Origin: Mactromeris polynyma
Taxonomy: Eukaryota; Mollusca; Bivalvia; Venerida; Mactridae
Length of the DNA stretch: 64,000 nucleotides
Direction of reading: 5' to 3'
Assembly (NCBI GenBank): GCA_032209605.1
Contig: JASFXZ010000002.1
Span: 57,786,431 to 57,850,430, forward strand
Shown here: piece after piece, positions 53,701 to 62,660 of the stretch
Position numbering within the stretch: the first letter of the stretch is position 1
Layout: the number at the start of each line of letters is the position of its first letter
Position numbers and translations under genes: made by a program
Notes under the pieces: generated by a model
Databases searched by the model: none
The model's input: only the letters and a program-made list of their open reading frames with translations
Told to the model about the DNA's origin: nothing

Positions 53701-56700
53701 TATCAGGTATTCTATTGTTAATGTACTTCTTTTATACCTCCGTCTTGTGTTGAACTCGATCTAGTCTACTACTAATGACAAGGCACAGGTTTTTGAGAGA
53801 TATGGTCTTTTACAACTGTCTAGTTTGTAACAAAACTAATGGAATTTACACTACTATGTTTAGTATCACAGATCTTTATTGATGTTTCGCAGACATAGAT
53901 TCTGCTTTACCATTGAAATCATTCTGTCTGGGTAATGGCTAGAAAGCTGGGAAAACATTTCTGAAGGCAAGAAATATACAGCATGCTTGAATTTGTATGA
54001 GTTCCTGTGTGATGACCCGGCACACATTTGGCTATATGAGTATTTGGGGGTGTTTGGGGTGTCATTTTCCTTTTGAACTAGTAGACGATTTTGCCTTAGT
54101 TCTATGTACAATTCCCTCACAAGACAAAATCTACCATGAAAATTCTTATAAGATTAGATGAGGTTAATTCTTTTATTTTAATTCATCAAGACATCGGTTT
54201 ATTTATCAGGAAATGTTTAAGTTGAGTGAAAATGGTGTAAACTTGTGAACAATTGATGACACAAGTCTTGAATCAAATTTTCCCTTTTATAAATATGCAA
54301 ACTTCCCCAATAAGTGGGTATGGATACTGGTCCATAAAAGCTGATAGGAGATTGTCATGAGTTGTCTCCCTTTATCCCTTCTGTTGTGTAAATACACATA
54401 CATGTACTATAGAAGAGATAAAAGGAGATAACTTGTGACAATCTCCTGTGGCCCTGTCTGACCATAATTTGTTTCTTACTTGAACAATAGCTACTGACAT
54501 TTTAATATTTTGAGTAATTATTCAATCAGTTTGACCACATTAATTTGATAATTATTATGACATTTTGTAAACTATCCCATAAACATATTCTTTTGTTACT
54601 GGGATACTGTTGAAATTTTCAGGCAGCCTTGTACCCCACAGGAAGTGAGGACCCTCCTGAAGACCCTCTGACCTGGGAGCCCGGAGAGATGGAGTTTGAT
54701 GATGAATTCAGTATGCCACAATCTACAATTTTAGCCACACTGATCTCCCATAGATCAGAGGAAGAATCGTATACTGGAGCTCCTCCAAAACTTGTTAGTA
54801 TCCGTGTTTTCTGGTTTTATGTAATATTACATAACAGTTGCATGATCGTTTTATGTCTTTAAGTTGTACAATCAATAACCTGTAATGGCTTTGTCTATAT
54901 TAAATATTTCATGCATAAGTTGAACATGATTTGTTTCAATGGGTTAAATAAAGAAATAAAGTTTGATTTTAATGTCCTGTTTAGAGGAATTTGATTTGCT
55001 AATAGTCCACCCGGTTAGCACAGTCGTTAGAGATTTAGACCGCTAATCTAGATGTCATTGGTTCGAAACCTGGGTGAAACGTATGTTCAGTTTATCACGT
55101 TTAGTTTATACACACAGTACTGTACGAGGGAAGTAATGGTACAGATAGGTGATGTCAAACAATGGTATATTTTTTCACCAGATCTAATTTGACAAATGTT
55201 CCTATTCACAGTGTAATATGTAACCAGATAAGTACATGTATGTATCCTGTAGCTAATTTGAATATGTGTGGTCATGTGTTATATAATGTATGGATAGGAA
55301 AATGTTTCTGAATTATCAGAAGGTATGATTAGTTTTCTTAAGGTATGGCTAGTTTCAATAAGGCATGGCTAGATTTCATAAGGTATGGCTAGTCTCCATA
55401 AGGTATGGCTAGATTTCATAAGGTATGGCTAGTCTCCATAAGGTATGGCTAGTTTTCATAAAGTATGGCTAGTTTTCTTAAGGTATGCCTAGTTTTCATA
55501 AGGTATGGCTAGTTTCCATAAGGTATGGCTAGTTTTCATAAAGTATGGCTAGTTTTCATAAGGTATGGCTAGATTTCATAAAGTATGGCTAGTTTCCATA
55601 AGGTATGGATAGTTTCCATAAGGTATGGCTAGTTTCCATAAGGTATGGATAGTTTCCATAAGGTATGGCTAGTTTCCATGGGGTATGGCTAGTTTTCATA
55701 AGGTATGGCTAGATTTCATAAAGTATGGATAGTTTCCATAAAGTATGGCTAGTTTTCATAAGGTATGGCTAGATTTCATAAAGTATGGATAGTTTCCATA
55801 AAGTATGGCTAGTTTTCATAAGGTATGGCTAGTTTTTATAAAGTATGGATAGTTTCCATAAAGTATGGATAGTTTCCATAAGGTATGGCTAGTTTCCATA
55901 AGGTATGGCTAGTTTTCATAAGGTATGGCTAGTTTTCATAAGGTATGGCTAGTTTCCATAAGGTATGGCTAGTTTTCATAAGGTATGGCTAGTTTTCATA
56001 AGGTATGGCTAGTTTCCATAAGGTATGGCTAGTTTTCATAAGGTATGGCTAGTTTTCATAGTATATGGCTAGTTTTCATAAAATGGAAATGGCTAGTTTT
56101 CATAAGGTATGGATAGTTTTCATAAGGTATGGCTAGTTTCCATAAGGTATGTCTAGTTTTCATAAGGTATGGATAGTTTTCATAAGGTATGGATAGTTTA
56201 TGGATAGTTTTCATAAGGTATGGCTAGTTTTCATAAGGTATGGCTAGTTTTCATAAAGTATGGCTAGTTTCCATAAGGTATGGTTCTTGTTTTGATAGTA
56301 TGGTCAGCATTTTGAAGGTATGGCTAGTTTCCTGGTACTGCATTGAGAATTTATTTATCTTTTTTTGTATGATTATGGTAGACTCAGCGAATAGCTGAAA
56401 CAGTTGGCATTGTCTGATTTCGGATTATTACTCTGACACAAATGTTAGACTGGTGTTGTTTCATATTGGTATTGATTTATGTACATCAGTCTGCCTGACC
56501 ATGCTACCGAGGGATATTATATTGAGTAGACTTGATTCACAAGTGTAGTGTGATATTGTGAATTGATGTTTGCTGAAATGTTCAGTACGTTTAGTCCTAG
56601 TTTTTTGACACACGGAAATCCTAGATGACTTTGTCTTCAATTGGACACAGTAAATATAGGAGACTGGGGAAGACATGGATATTATTTACTGTAGTACTCA

Positions 56701-59700
56701 TACTATGAACAGGATGTGCTTGATCTTTGTTATGTTTGTCATGATTGTTTGAGGATATGGTAGATATCATAAGGGAACATGTTCTTTTACTTGACCAGGT
56801 TCCATCCAATAAAGGTAACTTTGAAGACAGTGATTCTGATATAGAAGATCTTCACCATGTATTGGAAGAATCCAGAATGCAACTTAAAGTTGCTGACAGG
56901 TCTCTCAAGAAGAAGAGAAAGGACCCTCTCAAAACTGGTCTCTACTTGAACCCAAGAAAATATGTAAGTTTTTGTCATATTTATTCCATATCTTGCATTA
57001 TTGTAGTCATTTTGAGTGTCCAAACATTTGCGTTGTGTATTAATACTTAACCAATAAAGGTAGCTTTTGTAAAATGTTGTAGTATGAAAGATCATTGCAT
57101 GACTGATTAATGTAAGTTATGGTTATTTCTATCATTCTGAATTATGTATTCACAATATTATGAGTCAGATTTGATGTTTTATAATTCACAGGGTGAGCTG
57201 TTGGCAACAATAGAAACCAACATCAAATGTCTGGAAACCATTAATCAACATTTAGATCAGGCAGATGTTACCGAGGACGACAAACAAACTATACAAGGTA
57301 ACAATCTTGTTTTATTTTATCCAATGTAATTATGGCCATACTATACATGTGACGTACTTCATGCAGAGCTAGGCTAAATTCTCATTGGTTGTTTGGAATG
57401 GTTGGCCAGACCATTCCTTGCTCACCTGTCCCCAAGTATATGTTTACCCTTACACCCACTCAGTCCTTAATGTTTTGTAGACTGTTGTTTCCCGGGGGTC
57501 TGTATGGGGAGGCATTGTCTTATGCATGTGACATTCCCTGTACCTTTAAAAAGTTTATTTCTCTTTAACCTCGAACCACTTCAGTTCTAATCTAATACTC
57601 TACTGTCACAGCAACATAGCTACCTGGTCAAACCAACACCTACAGGGGACACCTATATTGTATTCCATAAACACCCAGCTCTCACATTGATTAACTGTCA
57701 GCTGGCACATTGAACATTGTGTGACTTGTCTAGGGGACTGGTTGGTCTACCATTTCATACCAACCATTTGTTAATAATTTGTATCCTTTATTTGATGCAT
57801 GATGATAGATTCAGCAAATTTTGAATTCTTCTGGACATGTACTGACTTCTCAACTTGCATGACATTCAAGCAAAGAAATTTACAATTACTATCTGACTGA
57901 AAATTTTGTTGGACATTGGCTGGTTTTGAGTGCATTACTGCCTGTTACCTGAACATTTGGTCGGGGACCTTGCAAAAAGCTACAAGACTTGTTTGAAATT
58001 TGTCCGACATGTCAGACAGCCCTGTAACTTTCGCAAAGCTTGCATGTATAATACCATGTTATATTTTTAGAAAGATCTTAGTTTACAAATGAAATGTTAC
58101 CTGTATTTCTGTTGTATTGTAGAAGTGTTGTATCAATGGGAGAAGTTACATGCATTAGCCTCGGACAGGAGGAACCAATCTCAGGAAGTGAAGACAATGT
58201 ACGCTACGTTCCTGGCAATAGAGGGAGCTGCAGCTGAGGGTGTACCACAAGCTGAACAGAAGAAATTTAAATCCATGACTGACCTGGAAGCTAATGTGCT
58301 GGATGTACAGGTTGGTGTCTGAAATGTGTTGTTGAATCATTGCTTTAGATGTCTCTCATTTTATGTGACCTCCATCCAACATGAAGTTCAAGTGCACCGT
58401 GACAACATGCTTCTATAATTGTAATGTCAAATACAGTAAACACTCTGAAATCAGACTAAAATCAGTACTCTCTGAAATCCAACATTTTACCTGGTCCAGT
58501 TAGGGTCTGGAAATCCAACATTTTACCAGGTCAAGTTAGGGTCTGGAAATCCAACATTTTACCAGGTCAAGTTAGGGTCTGGAAATCCAACATTTTACCT
58601 GGTCCAGTTAGGGTCTGGAAATCCAAACTTACCAGGTCAAGTTAGGGTCTGGAAATCCAACATTTTACCAGGTCAAGTTAGGGTCTGGAAATCCAACATT
58701 TTACCTGGTCCAGTTAGGGTCTGGAAATCCAAACTTTTACCTGGTCCAGTTAGTGTCTGGAAATCCAAACTTTTACCTGGTCCAGTTAGTGTCTGGAAAT
58801 CCAAACTTTTACCAGGTCCAGTTAGGGTCTGGAAATCCAAACTTTTACCAGGTCCAGTCAGGGTCTGGAAATCCAAACTTTTACCAGGTCCAGTCAGGGT
58901 CTCGAAATCTGAACTTTTACCAGGTCCAGTTAGTGTCTGGAAATCCAAACTTTTACCAGGTCCAGTCAGGGTCTGGAAATCTGAACTTTTACAAGGTCCA
59001 GTCAGGGTGTGGAAATCTGAACTTTTACCAAGTGCAGTCAGTGTCTGATCTTTAGGTGCATTGCTGTACTGTCTGCTCTAATAGTACCAGTAATCAACTG
59101 ATAGAATAAAATACAGTTCACATCTAACATACAATCATGGTGTCTGACTGCTGTTATGCATCCTGATGTACATACGTAGGGGTAGATGGCCTGACAGACT
59201 TTTGAAGTATTGATGATGTAGAGTGCTAAATTCAAGCATTGAAAGGTTACCAATTCCTTTCTATTTCAACTATAGGATAGACAGAAGTTCCTGCAATGTC
59301 AGAAGCAGATTTTGTCTGACCTTAGACATGCTGTACAGATGTTTTCTACCCAGAATGCCTCAGTCAACATGGATGGCTTCCTGTCACGGATTCAGGAAAC
59401 AGAAGACAACATTGATTCCTTAATTCAGAAGTATGTAAAATTTGTCACATGTCTTTGAAGTACATTCTTGAATATTAATGTTTTGTCACCCTATTGATTT
59501 TGGGGTCAAAGGTCAAGGTCAAACTTACTGTTGGGTGGAAATCCTTTTCCGCTGAACAATTTAAGAATTTTTTATCTTTATAGACCATCAAGATAAAACC
59601 CTTGTATATCATCTGCACACACTTCTAGGTCATCATAATAAAATCCTCTCACTGACAATGCATCTATATGGGGCATGATGTTTTTCCAACATCTCTTGTT

Positions 59701-62001
59701 TTTATCTAATACTTTAGAAGCCATGACTTTATTTTATAGATGCAATGGGCGTGTATTGGAACTGCAGCATATATCTTGTATATGGTTTGAATATACTGAG
59801 ACAAGAAAAGAACTTGAATTTCTGCTCACACAAGAACGTGAATTACTTGAAAGATTAGCGTTCTCTCGGGAAATTGATGAAAATGGTTGTCGAGTTGGGG
59901 TAGAGGCCGATTTGAAGGTAATGAAGAGACTGTTTGGTCAAACTTCTTGTTTCCTAGCACACCGATTAACAGCTTCAAAAGGCCCTACATTCCCCCATAG
60001 TTATCAATTTTTAGTAAGTAAATATTACTGACTGCTTACCTCTTCATATAACATGTATGGAAAATTTCCAGTTTGTGGTCTGGTTTAAAAATGTATTCAA
60101 TGTTTGTGGTTACATTTAATATTTTAAATTGTATATTTTTGGAACATTTAGATTGTAAGCTTTCCAATGTTATATTGTTTTAGAAAATCTAGCCCCGCAT
60201 ATGTGTCTCTGTACTCCGACTTTTACACGCGTCGTTCGTAACAGCATTGTACAGCGACAGTATAGAGACGTAACGTCCGTGGCTGGACTATAGAAAATCG
60301 AACAAGAAACCATGTCATACAGACAGTTTAAAAGAACATTTTCTATAAATTGTTAGCGTAGTACATCAGCTTTACTTACAATTCAGGTTATATAACACTT
60401 AGTTTCACTCCATACACTTATTAGAACTGATATATGCATTGTGCAGAGTCGAAACTGTTAATAGTTGTTACTTATTTTTAGCTGATATTATAATTATGAT
60501 CATTGTGGCAAGGACAACGGTCTAAGAAATAACAAGTTCTCTACAAATCTCAAACTTTTGAGGCATTTCTCAGTTGGAATTATATATGAAAAAATTCGAA
60601 CATTGTAGAAGTTGTTGAACAGTCTTGGTGTATATGAGGAGAAGCTTATTGTGTTACAACAGTTACGTGGACAGCTGGTGGATGTGATGGACGAGGAGAC
60701 AGACGGACATCTTACAGCTAGCATCGCCGATATACGTAACCAGCTGTATATGGCTCAGAGACAGTACCAGGATATTGTCGATACGGAGGTGTTCATGAAA
60801 GAATTGCATGAAAAAGATGCTGAACAGGTTTGTTTGATGCTTAAGTAATGAATTCTATGACAGTTTTACATAGTTATCAAGTTATACCATTTATTACGTG
60901 TACATTTATTGCTCTGCTCATTTATGTGCCAAAGATTTCATTGAGCTATACAGAGCAATATTATTTTATTTGGAAAATGTTTTTGTTGGTGGATGGTTGA
61001 TAGCGACTGTAATTACACTGTGTTAATGAAGACCCCTAAAATCCCCAGAAAGAATAACCATACTTATTAAATCCACTGTTCGGAAGACCTCCAAAAATCA
61101 TAAATCATAACAGTTAATCGATAACCCAGGCAATGGAAGGGAGATAACTGGGGGATATTTTCTTTGAAACTTATATTATATTATAGGATTCTGGTATGGA
61201 AGTTGAAGACAGAATGGAGATAGATGAAGATGTTGTGTACCAGAAGATGGAAACTGTGCCTTTACACATAGAGAAACCAAGGTTAGTGAACATATCGCTT
61301 CTAATGCTTATTGGTAGCTGGATAGAGTGCCTGTTATCTGATCCCAAAGTCATTGGTACTGTCTCGGGCAAGGTTATAGCACTGATTTCGCAATCCATGA
61401 TTTAGACACAAGTACTGGTGAGTAACCCAGGTAGCAGTCGTTGAGAGTTATTATTATAAGTTAAAACTTGTTTCACAATTAGTGTAAAATGAAGAAGTTT
61501 AAACTAATACATTGTGTGAATCAGTGGACTTTACTGACAGATGGTATCAATATAGAAGTGTAGTTGATTTATATTTTATCATTTTGCTGACAAATATATT
61601 TTGTGTTTTTAGTTGGTCAAAATGTATTCTTTCTAATTGAAAATATTGCCTTGAGTTACTGTATATATTTTACATGATGAAACATTAGCTAATACTCGAA
61701 TTTTGTTTCTTTAAAATAGTTGGTATCATCAGTTCTGTATGTTTCGCTGTGAAAACATGGATTTGTTGTTTTTTGCAGAATGGTAGAAGTTGTAAAGCCA
61801 AAGCTTGCTGCACTAGTTGTCAAGAGGAAGACCTCGCTAATACCTGATTGGTTGAAATCATTCCCCATGCAAGCGCTTGCATTTGCTGTGTTCTTAGGGC
61901 TTATGTACCTGTTTGCTCCACAATCCTTGCATAAATTATTAGATTTTACTGTAAGAATCTCCCCAGAGCTGGATTATGTTAATGGGGCGCCTGCTGTGTA
62001 G
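38601..62001 (+). CDS. Klarsicht/nesprin-like KASH-domain protein (3' twelve exons)
   Basis: Joined exons: 38601-38798, 49468-51058, 53627-53706, 54623-54793, 56799-56963, 57192-57297, 58123-58310, 59276-59430, 59740-59917, 60609-60827, 61187-61281, 61779-62001. All junctions are AG/GT, phases match throughout, and the total of 3369 nt gives 1122 visible residues plus a stop. Order: helical segment with RRWHGIWLQSLEWQC (1-66); acidic Ser/Thr-rich disordered region (67-680); spectrin-like helices (about 681-1017); short acidic linker; transmembrane helix (about 1077-1095); 27-residue lumenal tail ending YVNGAPAV. KASH proteins sit in the outer nuclear membrane, bind SUN-domain trimers in the perinuclear space and link the nucleus to motors or cytoskeleton. 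The tail lines up with the metazoan KASH ending (YTNGPPPT in nesprins), hence the family call. Klarsicht-like, nesprin-like or a related spectrin-repeat adaptor cannot be separated by eye. The 5' end is missing or uncertain. Confidence 0.85.
39003..39181. mobile_element. Tigger/pogo-like MITE, second copy
   Basis: It is the same family as 11715-11892. The left end reads TACTCGGACCTCACTTATTC, short of the usual AGT after TAC. The right end reads GAACGAGGTCTGACTG followed by TA. Internal words such as ttcgaaaccatgtaatattgg match the first copy in reverse orientation. It sits in the 10.7-kb intron after exon A. Confidence 0.78.
43117..43512. repeat. Fold-back element with 102-bp arms
   Basis: Arms 43117-43218 and 43411-43512 are inverted copies (atgaattgaatggttgatga; tacctcccttgttct inside), around a 192-bp loop. 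Two short open frames on opposite strands share a peptide only because of the inversion. Confidence 0.9.
45547..45708. repeat. Short fold-back element
   Basis: The left end aggattctcactaga and the right end tcctagtgagaatcctgtat are inverted, about 20 bp each, and bound a 160-bp unit. It is MITE-like and lies in the intron before exon B. Confidence 0.65.
46772..47459. repeat. 29-bp minisatellite, about 24 copies
   Basis: The unit gtgattcctgacttaggtca continues ccagtccgt. Two subtypes, cagtccgt and cacttcgt, alternate in the centre and suggest a partial higher-order repeat. It lies in the intron before exon B. Confidence 0.97.
47460..49467. other. KASH gene intron before exon B, last part
   Basis: Two kilobases of AT-rich sequence between the 29-bp array and exon B. 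Nothing recognisable except the acceptor at 49461-49467. Confidence 0.6.
49468..51058 (+). CDS. KASH gene exon B: 1.6-kb acidic disordered exon
   Basis: Acceptor ttttcag precedes GGT ATA TTC. The donor cacacaag/gtttgt leaves one base, so the exon enters in phase 0 and exits in phase 1. It encodes 530 codons rich in Ser, Asp, Glu and Thr, with acidic runs (DYTDDDCDDYDSHD) and many SD/SE pairs that suit casein-kinase-2-like phosphorylation. Short basic patches occur (SRLKGSRKERPWSV; FPRHRIRKAQCIQRPVSR). No globular domain is recognisable. A DSRDIGYGSESQSDELE stretch stands out as possibly conserved. It is by far the longest open frame in the window and has clearly higher GC than its introns. 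Shorter antisense frames inside it are shadows. Confidence 0.9.
52458..53264 (+). repeat. 62-bp minisatellite, 13 copies, inside a dispersed element
   Basis: The unit begins ggggtctgcgtggggaggca and ends ctttccctgtaacaacatct. The 807 bp equal 13.0 units. Copies are nearly identical, with a T/C alternation at the tatgtaTggg position. The sequence before it (52320-52457; ggtcggccagaccattcctt) is the 5' half of the dispersed family, so the array is an internal expansion of copy 3. It lies in the intron between exons B and C. Confidence 0.97.
53627..53706 (+). CDS. KASH gene exon C: 80-nt acidic exon
   Basis: Acceptor ttctgttttag is followed by two bases (CC) that complete the split codon left by exon B (G+CC = Ala). 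The donor is TATCAG/gtattc. It encodes DPTPVSEIEDANNDGNFSEN then AWDNYQ and exits in phase 0. It is too short to be found by open-frame length alone, but the exact phase repair and good splice sites support it. The AWDNY motif resembles a Trp-acidic peptide. Confidence 0.8.
54346..54447. repeat. Tight hairpin, 37-bp arms
   Basis: Arms 54346-54382 (aggagattgtcatgagttgt) and 54411-54447 are inverted with about five mismatches and a 28-nt loop. A related half (cagtctcttgtggcc) is seen at 53438-53452. It lies in the intron between exons C and D. Confidence 0.8.
54623..54793 (+). CDS. KASH gene exon D: acidic linker with LTWEPGEMEFDDEF
   Basis: Acceptor gaaattttcag is followed by GCA GCC TTG TAC. 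The donor is CTT/gttagt. It has 57 codons in phase 0 on both sides, so it is a symmetric cassette. The product is Pro/Glu/Asp-rich (GSEDPPEDPLTWEPGEMEFD), then a short helix (STILATLISHRSEEES). No domain is recognised. A weaker point is the donor, which lacks the usual preceding AG, so the exact 3' edge could differ. Confidence 0.8.
55009..55080 (+). mobile_element. tRNA-like remnant (anticodon-arm GCT)
   Basis: The ends tccaccc and gggtgaa pair at 6 of 7 positions. The arm TTAGA-CCGCTAA-TCTAG and the loop GGTTCGAAACC resemble a tRNA, but the T stem has mismatches and no long variable arm is present for Ser. It is read as a SINE head or tRNA pseudogene in the intron after exon D. Confidence 0.4.
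55319..56330. repeat. 20-bp minisatellite, about 50 copies
   Basis: The unit is ataaggtatggctagttttc with variants in aggtatgg/aagtatgg, ggct/ggat and tttt/ttcc. It lies in the intron between exons D and E, ending about 470 bp before exon E. Confidence 0.97.
56799..56963 (+). CDS. KASH gene exon E: start of spectrin-like helices
   Basis: Acceptor cttgaccag precedes GTT CCA TCC. The donor TAT/gtaagt is near consensus. It encodes 55 codons in phase 0 on both sides: an acidic lead (NFEDSDSDIEDLHHVLEESR), then an amphipathic helix and a basic run (RSLKKKRKDP) that could act in nuclear or phospholipid targeting. The exon follows the 20-bp minisatellite intron. Confidence 0.85.
57192..57297 (+). 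CDS. KASH gene exon F: spectrin-like helix
   Basis: Acceptor ttcacag precedes GGT GAG CTG. The donor ATACAAG/gtaaca leaves one base (phase 1). The product is an amphipathic helix (ELLATIETNIKCLETINQHL) and a short turn rich in Asp. It continues into exon G, whose first two bases complete a Glu codon. Confidence 0.85.
57398..57550 (+). repeat. Dispersed element (GGCCAGACCATTCC family), copy 4, single unit
   Basis: It reads ggttggccagaccattcctt, then acccttacacccactcagtc and gtctgtatggggaggcattg. It carries one copy of the 62-bp unit that is amplified at 52458-53264. It sits in the intron between exons F and G. Confidence 0.8.
57905..58030 (-). repeat. Dispersed repeat, second copy
   Basis: The minus strand carries ggacaaatttcaaacaagtc and ttgtagctttttgcaaggtc, matching 11036-11130. 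It ends about 90 bp before exon G. Confidence 0.65.
58123..58310 (+). CDS. KASH gene exon G: spectrin-like helix with YQWEKLHALA
   Basis: Acceptor gtattgtag and donor GTACAG/gttggt. The first two bases complete the codon from exon F, and the exit is phase 0. It encodes VLYQWEKLHALASDRRNQSQ, typical of a Trp-anchored spectrin helix, then an Ala/Glu-rich segment and a second helix. With F it forms most of one three-helix repeat. Confidence 0.88.
58470..59046. repeat. 36-bp minisatellite, about 16 copies
   Basis: The unit gggtctggaaatccaaactt continues ttaccaggtccagtta. The 36-bp length gives 12-residue repeat frames on both strands, which are not coding. It sits in the intron between exons G and H, some 230 bp before exon H. 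Confidence 0.97.
59276..59430 (+). CDS. KASH gene exon H: spectrin-like helix
   Basis: Acceptor tttcaactatag precedes GAT AGA CAG. The donor CAGAA/gtatgt leaves two bases (phase 2). The product DRQKFLQCQKQILSDLRHAV continues as a helix and ends in ETEDNIDSLIQ. The frame has no long ATG-started open frame, so the exon was found from its splice sites and helical content. The exit phase matches exon I. Confidence 0.82.
59740..59917 (+). CDS. KASH gene exon I: spectrin-like helix
   Basis: Acceptor attttatag. One base completes AA+A = Lys. The donor TTGAAG/gtaatg exits in phase 0. It encodes a long amphipathic, charged helix (FEYTETRKELEFLLTQEREL) then REIDENGCRVGVEADLK. The heptad-like spacing fits a spectrin-like or coiled-coil repeat. 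Both flanking junction phases agree. Confidence 0.85.
60190..60290. mobile_element. 101-bp GC-richer insertion with 9-bp direct repeats
   Basis: TAGAAAATC flanks both sides (60181-60189 and 60291-60299). The insert has imperfect inverted ends (TAGCCCCGC.. and TAGTCCAGCC.. on the other strand, each followed by GTCTCT.TACT). About half GC, unlike its surroundings. A 9-bp duplication is typical of Mutator-like elements, so a miniature MULE is possible. Confidence 0.6.
60609..60827 (+). CDS. KASH gene exon J: last spectrin-like segment
   Basis: Acceptor cattgtag precedes AAG TTG TTG. The donor GAACAG/gtttgt. It is a symmetric phase-0 exon of 73 codons: two helices (GVYEEKLIVLQQLRGQLVDV and SIADIRNQLYMAQRQYQDIV) separated by an acidic turn (MDEETDGH). 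It ends in a charged helix KELHEKDAEQ. Skipping it would keep the frame and the KASH tail. Confidence 0.87.
61187..61281 (+). CDS. KASH gene exon K: acidic linker before the membrane anchor
   Basis: Acceptor attatattatag precedes GAT TCT GGT. The donor CCAAG/gttagt leaves two bases. It encodes 31 codons, strongly acidic (GMEVEDRMEIDEDVVYQKME) then TVPLHIEKP. The frame stays open past the donor to 61405, running into a SINE, so intron retention would give a different C-terminus without the KASH anchor. Confidence 0.83.
61310..61503 (+). mobile_element. tRNA-derived SINE, same family, in the last intron
   Basis: The head ggtagctggatagagtgcct and B-box-like aaagtcattggtactgtctc match the 13853 copy, as does the tail cttgtttcacaattagtgta. 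It begins about 30 bp after the exon K donor, so read-through of that donor enters the SINE. Confidence 0.7.
61779..62001 (+). CDS. KASH gene exon L: transmembrane segment and KASH tail
   Basis: Acceptor gttttttgcag. The first base completes AG+A = Arg, followed by 73 codons and TAG. The sequence has a basic juxtamembrane stretch (VVKRKTSLIPDWLK), a hydrophobic span (FPMQALAFAVFLGLMYLFA) and a 27-residue tail ending RISPELDYVNGAPAV. The KASH family pattern is a single membrane span, about 30 lumenal residues, then Tyr-x-Asn-Gly-x-Pro and a terminal PPPX that inserts between SUN protomers. Here the YVNG core is kept but the end is APAV, and no Cys lies in the lumenal part, where nesprin-1 and -2 use one to disulphide-link to SUN. 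Confidence 0.88.
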
Positions 62002-62528
62002 AAAGATGTAAATCTAGGTTGTATAGGCCCTGGTTGGGGCATATAAATAACAGGACAGCTTGTGTTGGCCCTGTAGTGAGCATTATGTATGTTGGTGAGA
62101 GGAATGTATTGTGAAATGGACTTGTATATTTGTATGTGACTGGCTGTGAAGTAGAACTGATGTTTATGTTCAGTTGCTATGGTGACTGTTATCAGGTTTG
62201 AAGGAAATGTTGAATATTAGATGTAATGATAAATAATTGACTGTCAGTTCTTGCAACGAGTATGAGAGTTGGACAGGCTTTGGGTAGATACTGTTATAGA
62301 TGTGTACAGGATGTACTGTACATGGGGACACGTTGAATATAGGCACTGTAAATACCTCATTATATTTAAATTATAACAAACACACTGCTGTATAGTGTTG
62401 TGACATTGATGATGACGTACAATGATGATGTCATCAGTATTTGTGCATTATGTAGATAAATGTGCTGAAATATATAACACATATCATATATAGCATTGTT
62501 TAAGTGGAGCAACGATGAAGTGAATAAA
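62002..62528 (+). other. Probable 3' UTR of the KASH gene
   Basis: No further coding follows the stop. The first clear AATAAA after the stop is at 62523-62528, just before a SINE. This is the simplest candidate polyadenylation signal, though later A-rich AATAAA-like sites (for example near 63023) are possible. Confidence 0.3.
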
Positions 62529-62660
62529 GGGTTGGCTGCGGCCACTCAACCAGGAGGTTATGGGTTCAAACCCAGCAAGGTCATGACCTCACCTCCTGAG
62601 TGCTTCAAGTAGTGAGAGAACATAAGTACTGTTCTCCTACTTCCTACGGGATTATATTAC
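62525..62660 (+). mobile_element. tRNA-derived SINE (second family), 3' flank
   Basis: The sequence ggttggctgcggccactcaa and the B-box atgggttcaaacccagcaag correspond to the 28795 copy. It overlaps or abuts the candidate polyadenylation signal of the KASH gene. Confidence 0.6.

Noticed and set aside
58673..59055. Repeat frames on both strands over the 36-bp array
   Set aside because: Same cause as above, and the array is intronic between two well-supported exons.
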